Shown here piece after piece: positions 24,556-37,437 of a stretch of 64,000 nucleotides of DNA (positions are counted from its first letter, which is position 1; each line of letters starts with the position of its first letter). The stretch comes from Abelmoschus esculentus. Taxonomy: Eukaryota > Streptophyta > Magnoliopsida > Malvales > Malvaceae. Location of the stretch: NCBI GenBank assembly GCA_035048815.1, contig JAUCBN010000034.1, positions 11,262,737-11,326,736 of the forward strand, written 5' to 3'. Made by a program: the position numbers and the translations under genes. The notes beneath the pieces are model-generated. The model had not been told where the DNA came from and did no database searches. It saw only the letters and a program-made list of their open reading frames with translations.

Positions 24556-26394
24556 TTAGACATTAATTTTGGCTCTCCACATCTCTCCAACGACCTTCAT
24601 TGGCTGTGGATTGTCCGGTCCTCTATCTCGTTGTCCCGATGTAAAATACAAATATCCATCCCAGAAAGCAGCTAGGGTAGTCTTGGCCCTGTAAGGAAGC
24701 TTTCCAATCACAGACCATGTCTGCAATTAGCAAGATAAACCCTATTTAAGCATGGTGATATCTGCTTTTGTGATTGTGGATGTTGAAATAGGGAGAAAGC
24801 ATGTACCAGTGAATCTAAATGGAACTGGAAAACCTCCCCAACAAGTATCATTCTGTTGTTCACCGGGTGCTTCTCTGTCGTACCCCCAGTAATTATGATT
24901 GAGTTGTTGACGATCACCCAGGCACATTCTATATGGGAGTTTGGTTTTGGCATCGGAGGTAAGATTTTCCATTTCTTCATGTCACCTTCTAGCATGTAAA
25001 CATCTTCATAGACCACCTAAAACAGTGAAAGGAGCCAACAGATGGAACATGAAACATATAAAAACATGCATACAAAACCAAAGCTTATCATGGATTGTCT
25101 GAATAATGATCACCATGACATCAAGCTATAATATACCTCGTTCCTACGTGAACATTTGAAGATGGGTGATCCAGGCTTTGCCATAAAATCTCCCTCTTGA
25201 CCACCGATTACAAACAGCCGGTCATTAGCCACAACACAAGCTCTGTTAAAAAAGTTTACTTCCATGTATATTATTAGATGGTTTTAAAAAGCTAGGAATA
25301 TATATGTATATATATGGGAAATCACCATACCTATGCGGTCCTCCACGAGGAATTGGGATCATGGACTGCCAATCTTTCTCCAATGCCCTGCCATCTTTTA
25401 CTGCTATGCTCCAATGCTCCAACCCAGGCGTGTGACGGTTTTCTTTGCTTCCCCCCATTACATGAAGTCTGCCTCTCCACAACTGAGTTGCAGGAGCATA
25501 CCTGAAAACAACAATGTTGAAAGAGCAGTGTTTATGGAAAAGCCTGTTCTTTGTAGTAAATAGGGATGAGAATGACTTGCCTGGGAGCGGGTAAAGGAGG
25601 AAAGTCGAGCCATTGCCTTGTCCGAGTATCTAAAACATAAGTTGCAGAAGTGGGGCTTCTACACTGGGGGCCGTACTGACCTGAGACCACATATATGAAT
25701 CTCCCATCACTGGCCACTCCTAGATGTGAATTCGCCATGTATTTTGGCGCATCAATCCTCGCACACCATGTATTATCGGTGAAGTTAAACACATCAACAT
25801 GAGCATGCACCTGCAGGCTAGAGAATATCTGAATCATTCAAGATCATAAACTAAACAATTAAAACAGATTACAAAATTGTAGAAGTGATGTTACATAGTC
25901 GAGTGAGCCATATCCTGAAAGAACATAAAAAAGATTGTTAATCTGTATTGATGATCCATCAAGTCGTGGCACTGGTGCTGATGGCATTTGTTCCCATGAC
26001 AAATCAGGAGCTGGTAAATCCGCAAATGTTGGCGACAAGAATCTCTTAGAATCAGAAGCATGTCCTTTCTTTCTTTTCAGAACCCCATCCCCTATCTACA
26101 AATAGATTTGGTAATCTGTTAAATTCATATATTGGGGGTGGGAGAGTCCATTGAAGAAAACAAAAAGACAACCTTTTTAGAAATTTCAGGTTCTTCACCA
26201 GTTTTTGTCATGACAAGTAAAGGAGGTTTCTGGGACATCCAATTGGATGTGAAGCTGAGATATGTGGAGTAGAAAGAAAAAGAAGATGCAAGAGTTATGA
26301 TGCAAGCCAATCCCACAAGACATGCAAATGTGACAATGAACACAAATTTTGTACATGTTTTGTTGCTCTTGGATTGAGGTTGGTTTTTTGCCAT
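24556..26394 (-). CDS. Kelch-repeat type II membrane protein (At3g27220 type)
   Basis: Galactose-oxidase/kelch family protein with an N-terminal membrane anchor. Exons on the minus strand: 26394-26173, 26095-25895, 25810-25581, 25501-25331, 25242-25137, 25016-24807 and 24720-24556, 1305 nt and 434 residues. A short basic N-terminus (KSNKTCTK) precedes a hydrophobic helix (FVFIVTFACLVGLACIITLA, about 18-37). At least five kelch blades follow (FYVLSGYGSLDY, FIYVVSGQYG, LHVMGGSKEN, LFVIGGQEGD, SIIITGGTTEK, YLYFTSGQRD). This suggests a Golgi/secretory-pathway type II protein. The substrate is unknown. The third intron (25580-25502) begins with GC, not GT. An in-frame ATG at 26466 would add 24 residues (MALLVFQYIF...). 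I prefer 26394 because a charged N-terminus directly before the anchor is the family pattern. Confidence 0.92.
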
Positions 26395-26466
26395 TTCTTT
26401 CTCAGGTTCATACGAGTGTTGCTCTTGCTCATCCTTGAATATATATTGAAACACAAGCAGAGCCAC

Positions 26467-27075
26467 TGCTTTTATTAGAAATGCAGAAAGGGATAAAGAT
26501 TGAAACTCTGAGTCCCGTATGTTTCCAAGGTAGGATGTCCTGAAATCGAGGGGAATTCATACAGTCAATCATTGAAAAAAAAATCTGTTCATTTTCCTTA
26601 CAGGTGGGTGCATTTCCACAGTATTTGGTTGGGGTCAAGATGAATTGAATGTAAAATTCTTGCAGTTTGTACATGCAAAATTCGATGTGGACCTATAATT
26701 TGTTTGTTTATTATATAATAATATATTCGAGTAATATTATTTGTTAATAAATATTAAACCGATTCGTCTTAAGATTAATACATGGATGAAATTAATAAGT
26801 TCACATGAAATTGGGCATTGTAGATACAAATAGAAGCAAAGTGCTTAGAACATTAAATTAGTTTTTCTGCTACTTCACTTACAGTGAGACGTGCAAAGTA
26901 AACTCAGACATACATTTTGTTTTAAACTAAGTACAGCAGAACCTAGACATATCAAACAGGCAGCAAGTGACAAATATTACTAAATCTTTCATCTTTGTCA
27001 GTAAGTTGGGCTTAGACATAGTCTCGGGTGGTTGATCAGCAGATTATTTCAGGTCCCAAAGTCAGAGTCGACCAA
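26467..27075. other. Intergenic, kelch 5' flank to ankyrin 3' UTR
   Basis: AT-rich with no ORF that resembles a protein. 26467-26700 is probably 5' UTR and promoter of the kelch gene. 26900-27075 is probably 3' UTR of the ankyrin gene. Confidence 0.45.
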
Positions 27076-29309
27076 TCAAGCCATTGAGACCATGGCTGGA
27101 TTCTGCCTTTGCCTGTTGATTGGGGTTTTAACAGACAGGCCTGAACCTCCGAAGCAGAAATACTGACTCCTTAACCCCTTTTTCCTTGTCTTTTGCTTGT
27201 CAATTCTATCTGTTTGTTCATCATTGAGGCCTGGATTGGAACAAGATGGTCCGGCAATATCACCTTCATTGAAAACCCCTTTCTGTTTATCCAATGACAT
27301 TGGAGAAGATAGGGTGGACGACTTCGAGAACGAGCTCGAACGAGATCTTCGAGGAATGGTTATCTGTGGCATGGCTTGCATGACGCCATGGATGATCCCT
27401 GAAGCAAGCTTCTTCTTTGCAATGGGACTGGATGGATTGCTCCTCACGGAAAGTGTTCTCTTGTTGTTTGGGAGTGATGAAGGCTTTGAAAACCTCTGTC
27501 TCAGAGGGATTGGAGTTTCTTCTGAGAAGCTTTCATTGATTCTTTTCTTTAATCTTTTCGGCTTCTGATCCTTCATCCGAGGCCAATGGAGAACACTTTT
27601 CAATCTCTGTGCTGCATTGTTCATGGAACCTGAAAGTTTTTTATCCACTGATGGCTTCCTGTTGTCTTCGGTTGAATCAAAATCGGTCGATGATGATCGA
27701 CTCTTTACTCCACTGCCAAGATCACTAGCATCTGATGTCATCTCGACGCCGGTGTACAAGAAGATTTGGGTGTCAGATATCCTGAAAGAAGTTCCAGGAC
27801 TGCTTCCATGACCTTGCATCTTTATCTGGGAAGCTATTGCTTTTCTTGCAGTGTAATCCTGACTACCAAACATCCCACCTGCTGAAATCAAGTGTCGGAT
27901 AAGTATATCCGATGAAGCCGAACGAGGCCTTTGTTTCAGAAGATCAAGTGGGGTCATTCCATTCGCATCACGAATGTTCACATCGATTGATTTTGCAGAC
28001 ATCAGGAGTTCAACTAGATCTGTATGAACATTACCAATGATGGCCATGTGAAGAGCAGTCCTCCCATCATTGTTTTTAACATTGACAATGTCTTCCATGC
28101 TGAAGTTCCTTGCTCTTACCAGTTGCTTCATGAGATTAACCTGTCGATCCGCTCTTCGGAAAGCCGGTGTTTGGAAACCAGACACAGCCAAATGAAGAAA
28201 TGATTCCCCAGCGGTGTTTCTTACAGAGATCAATGAAGGAGATGCAAGAATCAAAGCCTCAGCAACAGATGATTGACCCCTGTAGGCAGCAACATGCAGA
28301 GCTGTATTGCCTTGATCATCTGTAGAATCTATGATCTTAAAAGATGCAACCAGATATTTAACCACCTATACAAATGAAGCAATGTTTCCATTAGTAAGGT
28401 AAAAGAAACTGAGACTTGAGCACAAGCTTTTTTTGGTTCGAAATTCGAATCCCAGCATACATAACCCATGTTTCAATTTCAATGCTGAGATAATCCATAA
28501 TTATTCAGCATTGAAAACTTCAAAAGAATCAGGCAAAATTAACAAGAACATAACAACTCAAAACTTAAGACTAGCATAGTGCAGAATAGTTTGAGCCTAA
28601 CCTCAACCTGGCCTTTGCCAGCAGCAGCATGCAATATAGTTGAGCCACGCTTATCTCTATAAGCCAAAATATCATTGTAATCACAAAGAAGTTCCTTCAA
28701 AACCTTTAAATTTCCTCCTCTAGCAGCAGCATGGACAGCTCTGTTTGTAATTTCCCACCTATAAACCGAAGGAATTTCCCCAATGTGCTCCTCGAATCCG
28801 TCGCCTTTGGCTGTCAAAAACCTCGGTGAGACTGCAAAATCATATATAAGCCTGAAAACCTCGGAATTTTTACCCCTTGCAGCAGCATAAAGTACATCAG
28901 TAACACCATACTCCCCTTCTCCAAACACCAGCAGAGGGTTTCTTTCAAGCAGTTGTTGAACGAAACACAAGTCTCCTGCTGAGGCAGCAGTGTACATAAG
29001 CCATCCTCCATAGCCAGCTCTTATAAGGGAATTCTTTGCTTTCTTCGATTCACACTCAAGAAAAAGCTTCCTAGCAACTTGTGAACGACATTTAGCAACA
29101 TCATCAAACTGTTCTTCATCGTCCCATACAGTCTCGAGGCGGCGGATCCTCCTCAAAGAGGTGAGCTTGATGAGGTGATTGCCATCTATCCTAAGAAGCT
29201 CTCGGACCAAGTCATAATGGCCATTAGCTGCTGCCCAATCTATGGGAGATGCATACCACCATTGGTCCCCAGTGCTTTCCCAGCGAAGAGGGAAATATGT
29301 AGGAGGCAT
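27076..29309 (-). CDS. Ankyrin-repeat family protein
   Basis: Two-exon gene: 29309-28602 and 28365-27076 (donor GAG|gttagg, acceptor tag|GTGGTT), 1998 nt and 665 residues. The N-terminal half is a run of ankyrin repeats: SPIDWAAANGHYDLVRELL, YGGWLMYTAASAGDL, TDVLYAAARGKN, NRAVHAAARGGNL, GSTILHAAAGKGQ, GNTALHVAAYRGQ, SFLHLAVSGFQ, GRTALHMAIIGN, NGMTPLDLLKQR. The C-terminal 250 residues are Ser/Arg/Lys-rich and probably disordered (RRSRSSSFSKSSTLSS). They end near YFCFGGSGLSVK. No transmembrane PGG domain is visible, so it is probably a soluble scaffold. This architecture is common in plants, but no function can be read from it. The start ATG is followed directly by PPTYFPLRWESTGDQWWYAS, a well-kept N-terminal motif of the family. 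Confidence 0.9.
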
Positions 29310-32249
29310 GCTGAAGATGATCTTCCAAGAAAGACTAATGAAGTCCTAACTACAAAGATGAACAAAATCCTATAGTAAGTCAATATTTAGAAGAGTTGCT
29401 TAAATATAAACAAAGAGCAAGACCCTACTCAATTCAATGCCATAAAGCTTAAGTAAAGGTAGATTATATATAGAGTTGAAAGAAAGAAAGAAAGGCTCAA
29501 CCAAAAACTACTATGAAAGTAAAGCTTAAATAAAGACGTGTTGAAAATCCTACCCAGAGACACTGAGAAGGGTTTAACTCTTTATAAATCCAAGCAGTTG
29601 AACCACCTGCATCAAAAACAAAAACCAGTGAAGAAAATAAATGATTTCTTTCAAGTTTTGATGGCCAAAGAGGTGAGATTTTAATGAATAAATAAGCATC
29701 AACTAGATGATATAAGAAAGGGAAATAGCAATCATAGCTTTCACAAAAGTTGAAGACAGGAAAGAAGGCATGCACTTGAAGAAAAAGGGTTTATTTGGAA
29801 TAAAATAGTTGAAAGGCCAAAATCAGAACTATAACAAGAAGATATTAGTACATGGAAAAAAGATCATATTGGAGTTTCAACAGATTCTTGGGTTATTCAA
29901 AGTGGAGACCAAAGTAAAAAATAAAATAAAATAATATTATAATTAGGTGAAGATTCCTTTTTAACTGTGATGTTAATGATGATAAACCATGTGAGGTTTT
30001 ACTGCTCTTTTCCCCTTGATTTTACTTTTTACTGTAGATAAAAGATGTTTGAGTTAATTATGGTGGAAGGTTAACTATAGTTATTCATTTAGTCTTTTGA
30101 TAGTTTATTTAGTTAATCTTCCAAAACCATAGGTGGGTAAAGTGATAATGAAGTCAAGCAGCCTCTGCCAATATACTAGTGTTTTTTCTGCTATGATATT
30201 GACAGTTAAAATAGAATAACTTGAGGAACTTCAGACTCAATTTCTTGGTCAATAACTTGAATTATACTTCAAGAAATGTTATAGATAATGTCAACATGAT
30301 TCATTCCTTTGTTAGCAGCTTCTCTTATATATATAAAGAATTCTATTATTGTATATATTTTTCAAGATCTGGAAAGTGTTGACATAAGAAGAGAGGAAGT
30401 GTTCAACAATGTCACCTTTCTGAGCCTAAAACCTTTTGATTTCATCAACATCCACCGGCCATTGTGGTCGGTCCACCGGCCTTGTTGATAAATGTAGGCA
30501 TGTGGTTGCTTTTAAAGAGTCAACATCGGCCACCCAATCCTATACTAAGGTAATGCTACTGGCTACTAAAACTTGGAACACTTATTTCACCATTCCAACT
30601 GCCATTTTCATTGTTATTGGTTGATAGGAGTCTGTTCTCTGCAACTTGTTGATGTTGGACTATGTTACTCGGATTTGAGTGTTTTTGAAGATTATATCCC
30701 CATAACTATATTTGGCAAATATCGGACATGAATAGTTAAAAAAATCGGAAACATACGGATAAAAAATATTAATTTATAAAAAAGAAGGGAAAAGAAAACT
30801 TTTAGGAGTAAATCCCTGAGTACTTGCCTACTTAGAACATCATGCAACATGATGGGAGATCAAAGTTATGATTGTAACTTGAAGCTGAACTGTTTACATT
30901 GTTCATTACTTCTCATGCTCATGTCCAACGCATGGCATGTGCTGGGTTTCAGGAGCATGTAGGAAAGCAAAGACAATGCAATGTGAAAAAAGAAAAGTTG
31001 ATTACTACTTAAAAAATCCAAATTTATATGGAAAAGTCCCGGAGGAGACTTAGGTTAATTTGTTATTTAAATTCGTGAATGAGATTGTTAGAGGCACGGG
31101 TAAGACTGAAGAAGATATGGTGAGCTGTTGTATCTGAACTGTTGGGCAACCCTCACATCCAACTACTCATAAACTTGGATTACACAGCTCTAAAAGCAAA
31201 AGAAGAGCATGTGAGAAGCAGCTTTAACTTTTATGACTTCTAACACAATTGAAAAAGACTGAAAATAAAAGTTGGGTTTCATTTTCTTGCTTTATCAACA
31301 ATAATGCAGGTCATGTCTAATTCCAGCCCCCCTTGCTTCCCACCTTCTTTGTCTGCTCTTAGTTTCAGCTCTTACTGGTCTCTTTCTTACATTTAATGGG
31401 GGAGTTATGAAGCTCATCTTCACATGAGCAGAAAACCAGCCATCTTCTCTCATAAATAGATACATACATATATGTTATTGTCAATCTAAAGGGTTCCCAA
31501 AAACAATTCACCAAGATACTAAAGGTGGCATAAAAGAGGAAAAAATATCTTGCAGACATGAACTATGGACTTTACCAAGCAAGTTATCTGCAATCAATCT
31601 TTTTATCAGTTCATGCAAAGGAGAAAAGGTTAGAATGATTCATTAGAGTAAAATTGCACCAAAAGGGAACTAATGGTCCATTCAAGGGAGCAGCTGGACC
31701 TCCCAAGTCCATGACATAAGGGAAGAAAAAGGGGGAAAGCATATACCTAAAACAGTGAATCTCCTAAAGAAGGATAGACTCAACACCCCCACCACTTATG
31801 TTGGGAATGTGGGGTAAGAAAAGGTGGCTTCCACTTAGTAACTTACAATGCCAATGTACAAGACTTGGGGTGTCAACTTAATGATGCAAAGAACATTTCT
31901 ATTGCGTTTGGAGAAGTATCCATACGTGATTAAACTGCAACAATTCTAGTGTTCCTCAAATATTACTGAGATGCAGAACAAGCTTAATATATAACCTTTT
32001 AGTTTCAAGTCATTGTAATGTTAAGTGTAATGATTCTATGGTGTCTGGAAATATAGAGATATGCTTAATTATATGCGCTTTAACGTAATTTCAGTTCCAT
32101 CATTACACAAATGCAAATCAATGAACGAAGGGAATCTCAAAAGATTAGGTGCATCGTTCCTGATAAATAATAATGCTTCATAGAAAGTATTTTTATACTA
32201 AACTTCACAAAGCGTTTAAGATCTTTGTATGGTAGAGTTTCAATGTTTA
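29310..32249. other. Large gene-free region
   Basis: No gene supported. 29340-29800 may include 5' UTR exons of the ankyrin gene (pyrimidine-rich on the minus strand). 30455-30485 has a short CCACCGGCC...GGTCCACCGGCC repeat. I looked for known microRNA cores and tRNA boxes and saw none. Confidence 0.45.
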
Positions 32250-32502
32250 TCAAGCAGATGCGGGATGCCACAGCAAATCAGGGTACTCGGAATCCAGCAA
32301 GATCTTAGGATCCGCTCCGTCCTTGAGTATATTTGCACCAACCACGGTTATGGACTTGACTACTTTGTTTAATCTTGATGCTTTGTCGCATCACTGGCTG
32401 CACCTTTAAAGTCCCTTCTTGGCCTTGCCCACCAGCAGCAGCAGGAAATGTTTGTCGTCCCACACCAACAGCATCCTTGGCAATAATGACCCTTTTCAAT
32501 GA
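32250..32502 (-). pseudogene. Mitochondrial ribosomal protein mL54 pseudogene fragment
   Basis: Reading the minus strand, one frame gives SLKRVIIAKDAVGVGRQTF followed by AAAGGQGQEG. After a frameshift near 32375-32400 a second frame gives VVKSITVVGANILKDG, then ADPKILLDSEYPDLLWH. The VVGANILKxGxDPxxxxDSEYPxWL signature is that of mL54 (MRPL54), a large-subunit mitochondrial ribosomal protein. The homology stops at LLWH (about 32265), with a chance TGA soon after, so the C-terminal third is missing. An in-frame TAA stands just before SLKR, the expected Trp is Leu, and no start codon is in place. It is intronless over the covered part. It is a dead fragment, either retrocopy or gene debris. Confidence 0.8.
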
Positions 32503-32943
32503 TCTGATTTAATACAATGGTCAAACATTTCATAGGATCCCATTTTTACTACAACACTTACTTTTTTCCGTAACCAAGTTCGAGACATAGTAGACACCTC
32601 GGATAGACATTGTCACATTGGTATGTATGATTCTTGGACCCTCCAAAAATAGGGAAACAAATAAAAAAAAAACCTTGTTGGCACTGTACACAATTTGGAC
32701 ATGAAACAGGCTTGATACATGTATCTGGTTTAGAATCATGGACAGATAGGTACATTGCAGCTATCACTTCAACATTTTGATGAGTGAAGTTTCTCAAAAA
32801 TGTTTGTTTGCTAAAACCAGAGGGTGAATACTCATCCATGAAAAGCAAAGCTATTATATAACAAAAAAGAAGAAAAAAAAACTATGGGAACTTCTAAAAA
32901 TTGGATATTTCTTTGTAGATGAAACTAAAGAATGCCTGGATAC

Positions 32944-33625
32944 TAGGGATAGGCAAAAAACCGATTATCCGGTCCTGGACTCGATAAGACCCGGTAGATT
33001 TTTATCCGGTATTGGTTCCGGTGAGACCGGGACTGGATCTAAAATTTAGGTCTCGGTCATAACCGGGACTGGATCTTGATTTCTTGGACCCGGTACCTGG
33101 TGAGTACCCAATAGGACCGGGACTGGATCCAAAATTTAGGTCCCGGTCATAATCGGGACTGTGACTGGATCCAAAATTTAGGTCCCGGTCATAACGGGAC
33201 TGGATCTTAATTTCTTGGACCCGGTACCCAGTGAGTATCTAATAGGACCGGGACCAATATCAAATATCCAATATTAGTTTTTCTTTTATTTATTTTTCTT
33301 ATCAAACTTTCTTTTTATGTATGAATATTATGAGTATGACTAGTTTTAAAATTTTAATTTTCAAGCCTACAATATTTTAATTTTATTATTTAATATCATT
33401 ATTGGTGGTTGAAAATTTTTTTTCTTCGATTACTCATTTTTTTAAGAATAAACTAATTGATTGGGTACCTGGTATTAGAACCGATTCCCACCAGTAACGG
33501 AACCGGTTTTTAAAATTTAGGATCCGGTGTGATCGGGACTGATTCTAATTTTTAGGAACCGATGGTTATCGAGAACAAGACCAATTCTATTCAAATTAAC
33601 CGGGTACCCGATATTACCCATCCCA
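32944..33625. mobile_element. Non-autonomous hAT-like element 2 with internal tandem repeats
   Basis: Starts TAGGGATAGGCAAAAAACCG and ends GATATTACCCATCCCA, giving hAT-like terminal inverted repeats. It is flanked by perfect 8-bp duplications CTGGATAC (32936-32943 and 33626-33633). Inside, a roughly 90-bp unit built of GACTGGATCYAAAATTTAGG, GTCCCGGTCATAA and GGACCCGGTACC is repeated about twice (33025-33114 and 33115-33245), and the second copy has an internal duplication of about 42 bp. 682 bp, no transposase. Confidence 0.9.
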
Positions 33626-33633
33626 CTGGATAC

Positions 33634-34978
33634 AATTTCCTATCACATTAAGAGATGCTCAAAAAGTTAAAATATGACATGCAGAAAGGATAACCATGAC
33701 ATTGCATCTTTACAATTGTAAATATTCAAAAAAATATCACCAGTCACCAAGAAGTTAAAAGATGAAACTAAAGTACCTCTTGATAAAAATCTTCTCAAAC
33801 TAAATATAAAATTTAAGTTAAAAAAAATTAAGGTAAAGTACACTAATGGTCACTGAACTTTTAGGACAAACTCATTTTGATCACTAAATTTTTAATTTTT
33901 TTTATTAAGATCATTTATCTTTTAATTCGCTTTTATTTTGATCATTCCCGTTATCTTCTGTTAAAAAATATTGACGTGATCCGTTAATTTTTTTCTAAAT
34001 AAAATAATTATTTTGGGTGTCACTACTAATTAAATCATCACGTCATCATCGTCTTTCTTCTCCAAACCCACATTCAAACTAAAACCCCTATTTCACAGAG
34101 AGGTTGATTTTGTAATGGATTTTATGTTATGTGAGGAAATTAAGGTTATAGTGGAAGTAAATTAAAATAAAATAGTGATATAAAATCTTTTGCTGGAGCG
34201 AAAGACAGTAGGCATTTAGAAATGATTATTCAAAGGATTTTAATAAAAATATTTTAAATTTCATATATTATTATGAATTTTATTTAAATTTTTAAGTTAA
34301 ATTATGTTCAAATTTTATCATAAAAAAATATAATATTAATTGATTTTAATGTAAACAATCATATACACAATTGAAAAATTCGATTTAAACTTTAAAATCA
34401 ACCGCCAATTATTATAAAATTTTTAAAATTTTCATTTCTTTTATAATTTAAACTTTATTTTAAAAATTAAATAAAAACCAACATTTGTAGCAAATCAAAA
34501 AACTTTTTATTATCAACAAATATCGAATATAATAACATTTTATTATCATCAAGTATCATATATAATAACAAGACACATTGAATCCCAATAAGAAAATCCA
34601 AATTTAAATCTTAAAACCCACTGTGTTAAAAGAATTTTTAGGAGAACGATTAGTGAAGAAAATGAAAACATGAGACTTATGTCTGAATTTATTAAACTTG
34701 GACTCTGATTAATATAAATAAAACTCGATTAAAGCACAAACAAAGTTTTAACCATTCCGCTCTATAAGAAAAAATAGCACACAACAATTGCATCAGCAGC
34801 ATTAATTCCAAGCTCTATTCACCACAAAATATGGCAAAAACAAACTGCAATGAAACATGCAGAGTACTTGGGGGAATAAAACAGAAACATCCCTTCAAAA
34901 AAAAAGTTCCATACAATTCGATTATTCTCTGTCACACCTCTCTTCTAGGTCGGACCACAATCCGATAACTCGTTTCGC
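33634..34978. other. AT-rich intergenic, GAPC 3' flank
   Basis: No gene. 33830-34030 carries diffuse ACTAATGGTCACTGAAC / TTTTGATCACTAAATTTTT motifs that recur in weaker form at 14940-15110 and 39720-39850, suggesting old dispersed repeats. 34790-34978 is the likely 3' UTR of GAPC. Confidence 0.4.
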
Positions 34979-37339
34979 TTAAACAGAAGCCATGTGTCGG
35001 ATCAAGTCGATAACACGAGAACTGAAATACAAGAAAAAAGACCATTAGTGTGTACTTCCGATATACAGAAAACAGAAATTAGGACAAGTATTTTTACCTG
35101 TAACCCCACTCGTTGTCGTACCACGCAACAAGCTTAGCGAAGTTGTCATTCAAAGCAATTCCAGCCTTGGCATCAAAAATGCTAGACCTGATAGATGATA
35201 AATTACACATAAGTTACAAAGATATGTTATTCAGACTAGTTTTTTCACGTATTTGGAGACACTTTGAAAGTCATATACCCTTGAAGATGTCTGAATTACA
35301 GATATATGTTCTTTAAAATAAATGAAAAGTCATAGTGATAGAGTTTCTTAGGAAACAGAAAATCGCCATTGTAAAAGGCATAACACCACCATACCTGCTG
35401 TCCCCAACGAAGTCGGTTGAGACCAAATCTTCCTCTACATAACCGAGAATTCCCTTCAAGTTGGTTTCAGATTCCTCCCTATGCACAGAAAAGGGGGCAG
35501 AAAAGAATTCAAAGTGAGTAATATTATGGAGAAAATAAGATATCATCATAGGATAAAAAATATTCTAATCCTTACTTGATAGCGGCCTTAATATCTTCAT
35601 AGGTAGCCTTCTTCTCAAGTCTCACAGTGAGGTCAACAACAGAGACATCAACAGTGGGAACACGAAAAGCCATTCCAGTCAACTTCCCATTCAATGCTGG
35701 CAAAACTTTCCCAACAGCCTATATAATTACACGGTAACCATCACAATCAACCATCAAACTTCAATTCCAGAATCAACATAACAATACATAAATAAAGCAT
35801 TTGAGAATATAATGGTTAGTATAACAGATACCTTGGCAGCTCCAGTGCTGCTAGGAATGATATTGAAGGACGCAGCTCTACCACCTCTCCAATCCTTCAT
35901 TAACGGACCATCGACAGTCTTTTGGGTAGCTGAAAAACAATTAAATATGTCAGTAAGCAATACACAAATGGTTGCAACAACTAACATGACAGCTCAAGTA
36001 CTTACCAGTAATTGAATGGACCGTGGTCATAAGACCCTCAACAATGCCAAACTTGTCATGGATAACCTACCAACATGTTAAAAGTTTGTTATCAACTAGA
36101 AGATAAAACTATTAGCCAGATGCACAAACACATAGACAGAGAATCATTATTACCTTAGCCAATGGGGCGAGACAGTTGGTGGTGCAGCTAGCATTGGATA
36201 CAATGTCAAGGTCAGGTGTATATTCCTTCTCATTGACACCAACAACAAACATTGGAGCATCCTTACTGGGAGCAGAAATTATAACCTTCTTTGCACCACC
36301 CTGAAAAGTAATAAAGCAGTAACAAAATAACCAAACATAAAAATTCAAAACAGAATTAGGTTCCAAAAATAAAACTTTTTCTGGCTCTGGAAAATCAAAT
36401 GGTATGTTAATTCCAATCAACTTTTCTTATACGACCATAAATATAGATAAGCTAAAATTATTGTCACAAACCTTCAAGTGAGCAGCAGCTTTGTCCTTGT
36501 CGGTGAAAACACCAGTAGACTCGACAACGTACTCAGCTCCAGCCTCAGCCCACGGGATTTCATCGGGGTTCCTAAAATCAGCAAAATCCCCAAGATAATT
36601 TTAATACGACAAAAATCTCCAATTCTCCATACTCTTTATTTTTTGAAAGAAAATAATACATCACCTGATACCGAAAACAGTGACAGGCTTTTCACCAAAG
36701 AGAAGGGTCTTTGAGTCCTGCACCTTAAGCTCATGGTGTTTCCATTGACCGTGAACACTGTCGTACTTAAACATGTAGGTCTACACGCATAGAATTACCA
36801 AATATCATCAATCATCAAAATATTTAACATAAACAATTATATCAAGTTTATTGACTTAAATCTAGAAGAAAAAATCAGTTAATTTTCACAGATCTATGCT
36901 AGATCTAGGATGTATCAACAGTAAATTTTTAAAGATTAAGTGAGAAAGTATCAGATTCAGATCAAGAAAAAAATAAGTTCAAATATCACTCCTCTCGTAT
37001 AACTTTTTTCTACTTCAAAACCTTTGACGAAAATTAATTCAAGAAAGACCGATCTAGCGCAAGAAATCAATAAATCTAAAACTACAAAGTAAAATAAGAG
37101 TGTAAGCAGACGAACCATGTAATCAGTGGTGATGAAAGGATCGTTAATAGCAACGAGCTCAACATCATCACTTTGGAGAGCTACTCTCGCAACCAAACGC
37201 CCGATCCTTCCAAACCCTGCATCAAAAAACAAAAAGGAAATCAAATACACGATTGAAAGATTATTTAAAAAAATTACGATAATTTCCTTTTTAAAAAATA
37301 GAAAACATTACCGTTAATTCCGATCTTGATCTTTCCCAT
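34979..37339 (-). CDS. GAPC: Cytosolic glyceraldehyde-3-phosphate dehydrogenase
   Basis: NAD-dependent glycolytic enzyme converting glyceraldehyde-3-phosphate and phosphate to 1,3-bisphosphoglycerate in the cytosol. Many short exons. Their conceptual join starts [20 protein letters not shown] and ends YSSRVIDLIRHMASV, about 338 residues, the family norm, with no transit peptide. Seen in order: the Rossmann motif [16 protein letters not shown], the adenine-site VESTGVF, the catalytic cysteine in SNASCTTNCLAPLAK (36160-36215 region), HSITATQKTVDGP with the catalytic His, RGGRAASFNIIPSSTGAAK, and WYDNEWGYSS. NDPF with a following Pro-free PSSTGAAK segment and no CP12-like tail fits the NAD-specific cytosolic form rather than plastid GAPA/B. 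Start chosen at the only ATG before GKIKIGI (37339). No defects seen. Confidence 0.96.
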
Positions 37340-37429
37340 GATGGAAAAATAAACTAAATCTGTAAGAAATGTGATGAAACAAATTAAAGAGTGGCTAGTG
37401 AATAAGAATAATGAGAAGATAAGTGGGCA

Positions 37430-37437
37430 TTTATATA
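37430..37437 (-). promoter_or_regulatory. TATA box of GAPC
   Basis: TATATAAA on the minus strand, about 91 bases upstream of the GAPC ATG. That would give a 5' leader of about 60 bases, a usual spacing for a strongly expressed housekeeping gene. Confidence 0.6.

Noticed and set aside
30436..30640. CCACCGGCC repeat and a 62-codon frame as a small gene
   Set aside because: The repeat is a single short duplication and the frame matches nothing recognisable.
32558..32848. 96-codon minus-strand frame with several cysteines (CPNCVQC)
   Set aside because: The cysteine spacing suggests no complete zinc site, and no exon context or homology is recognised.
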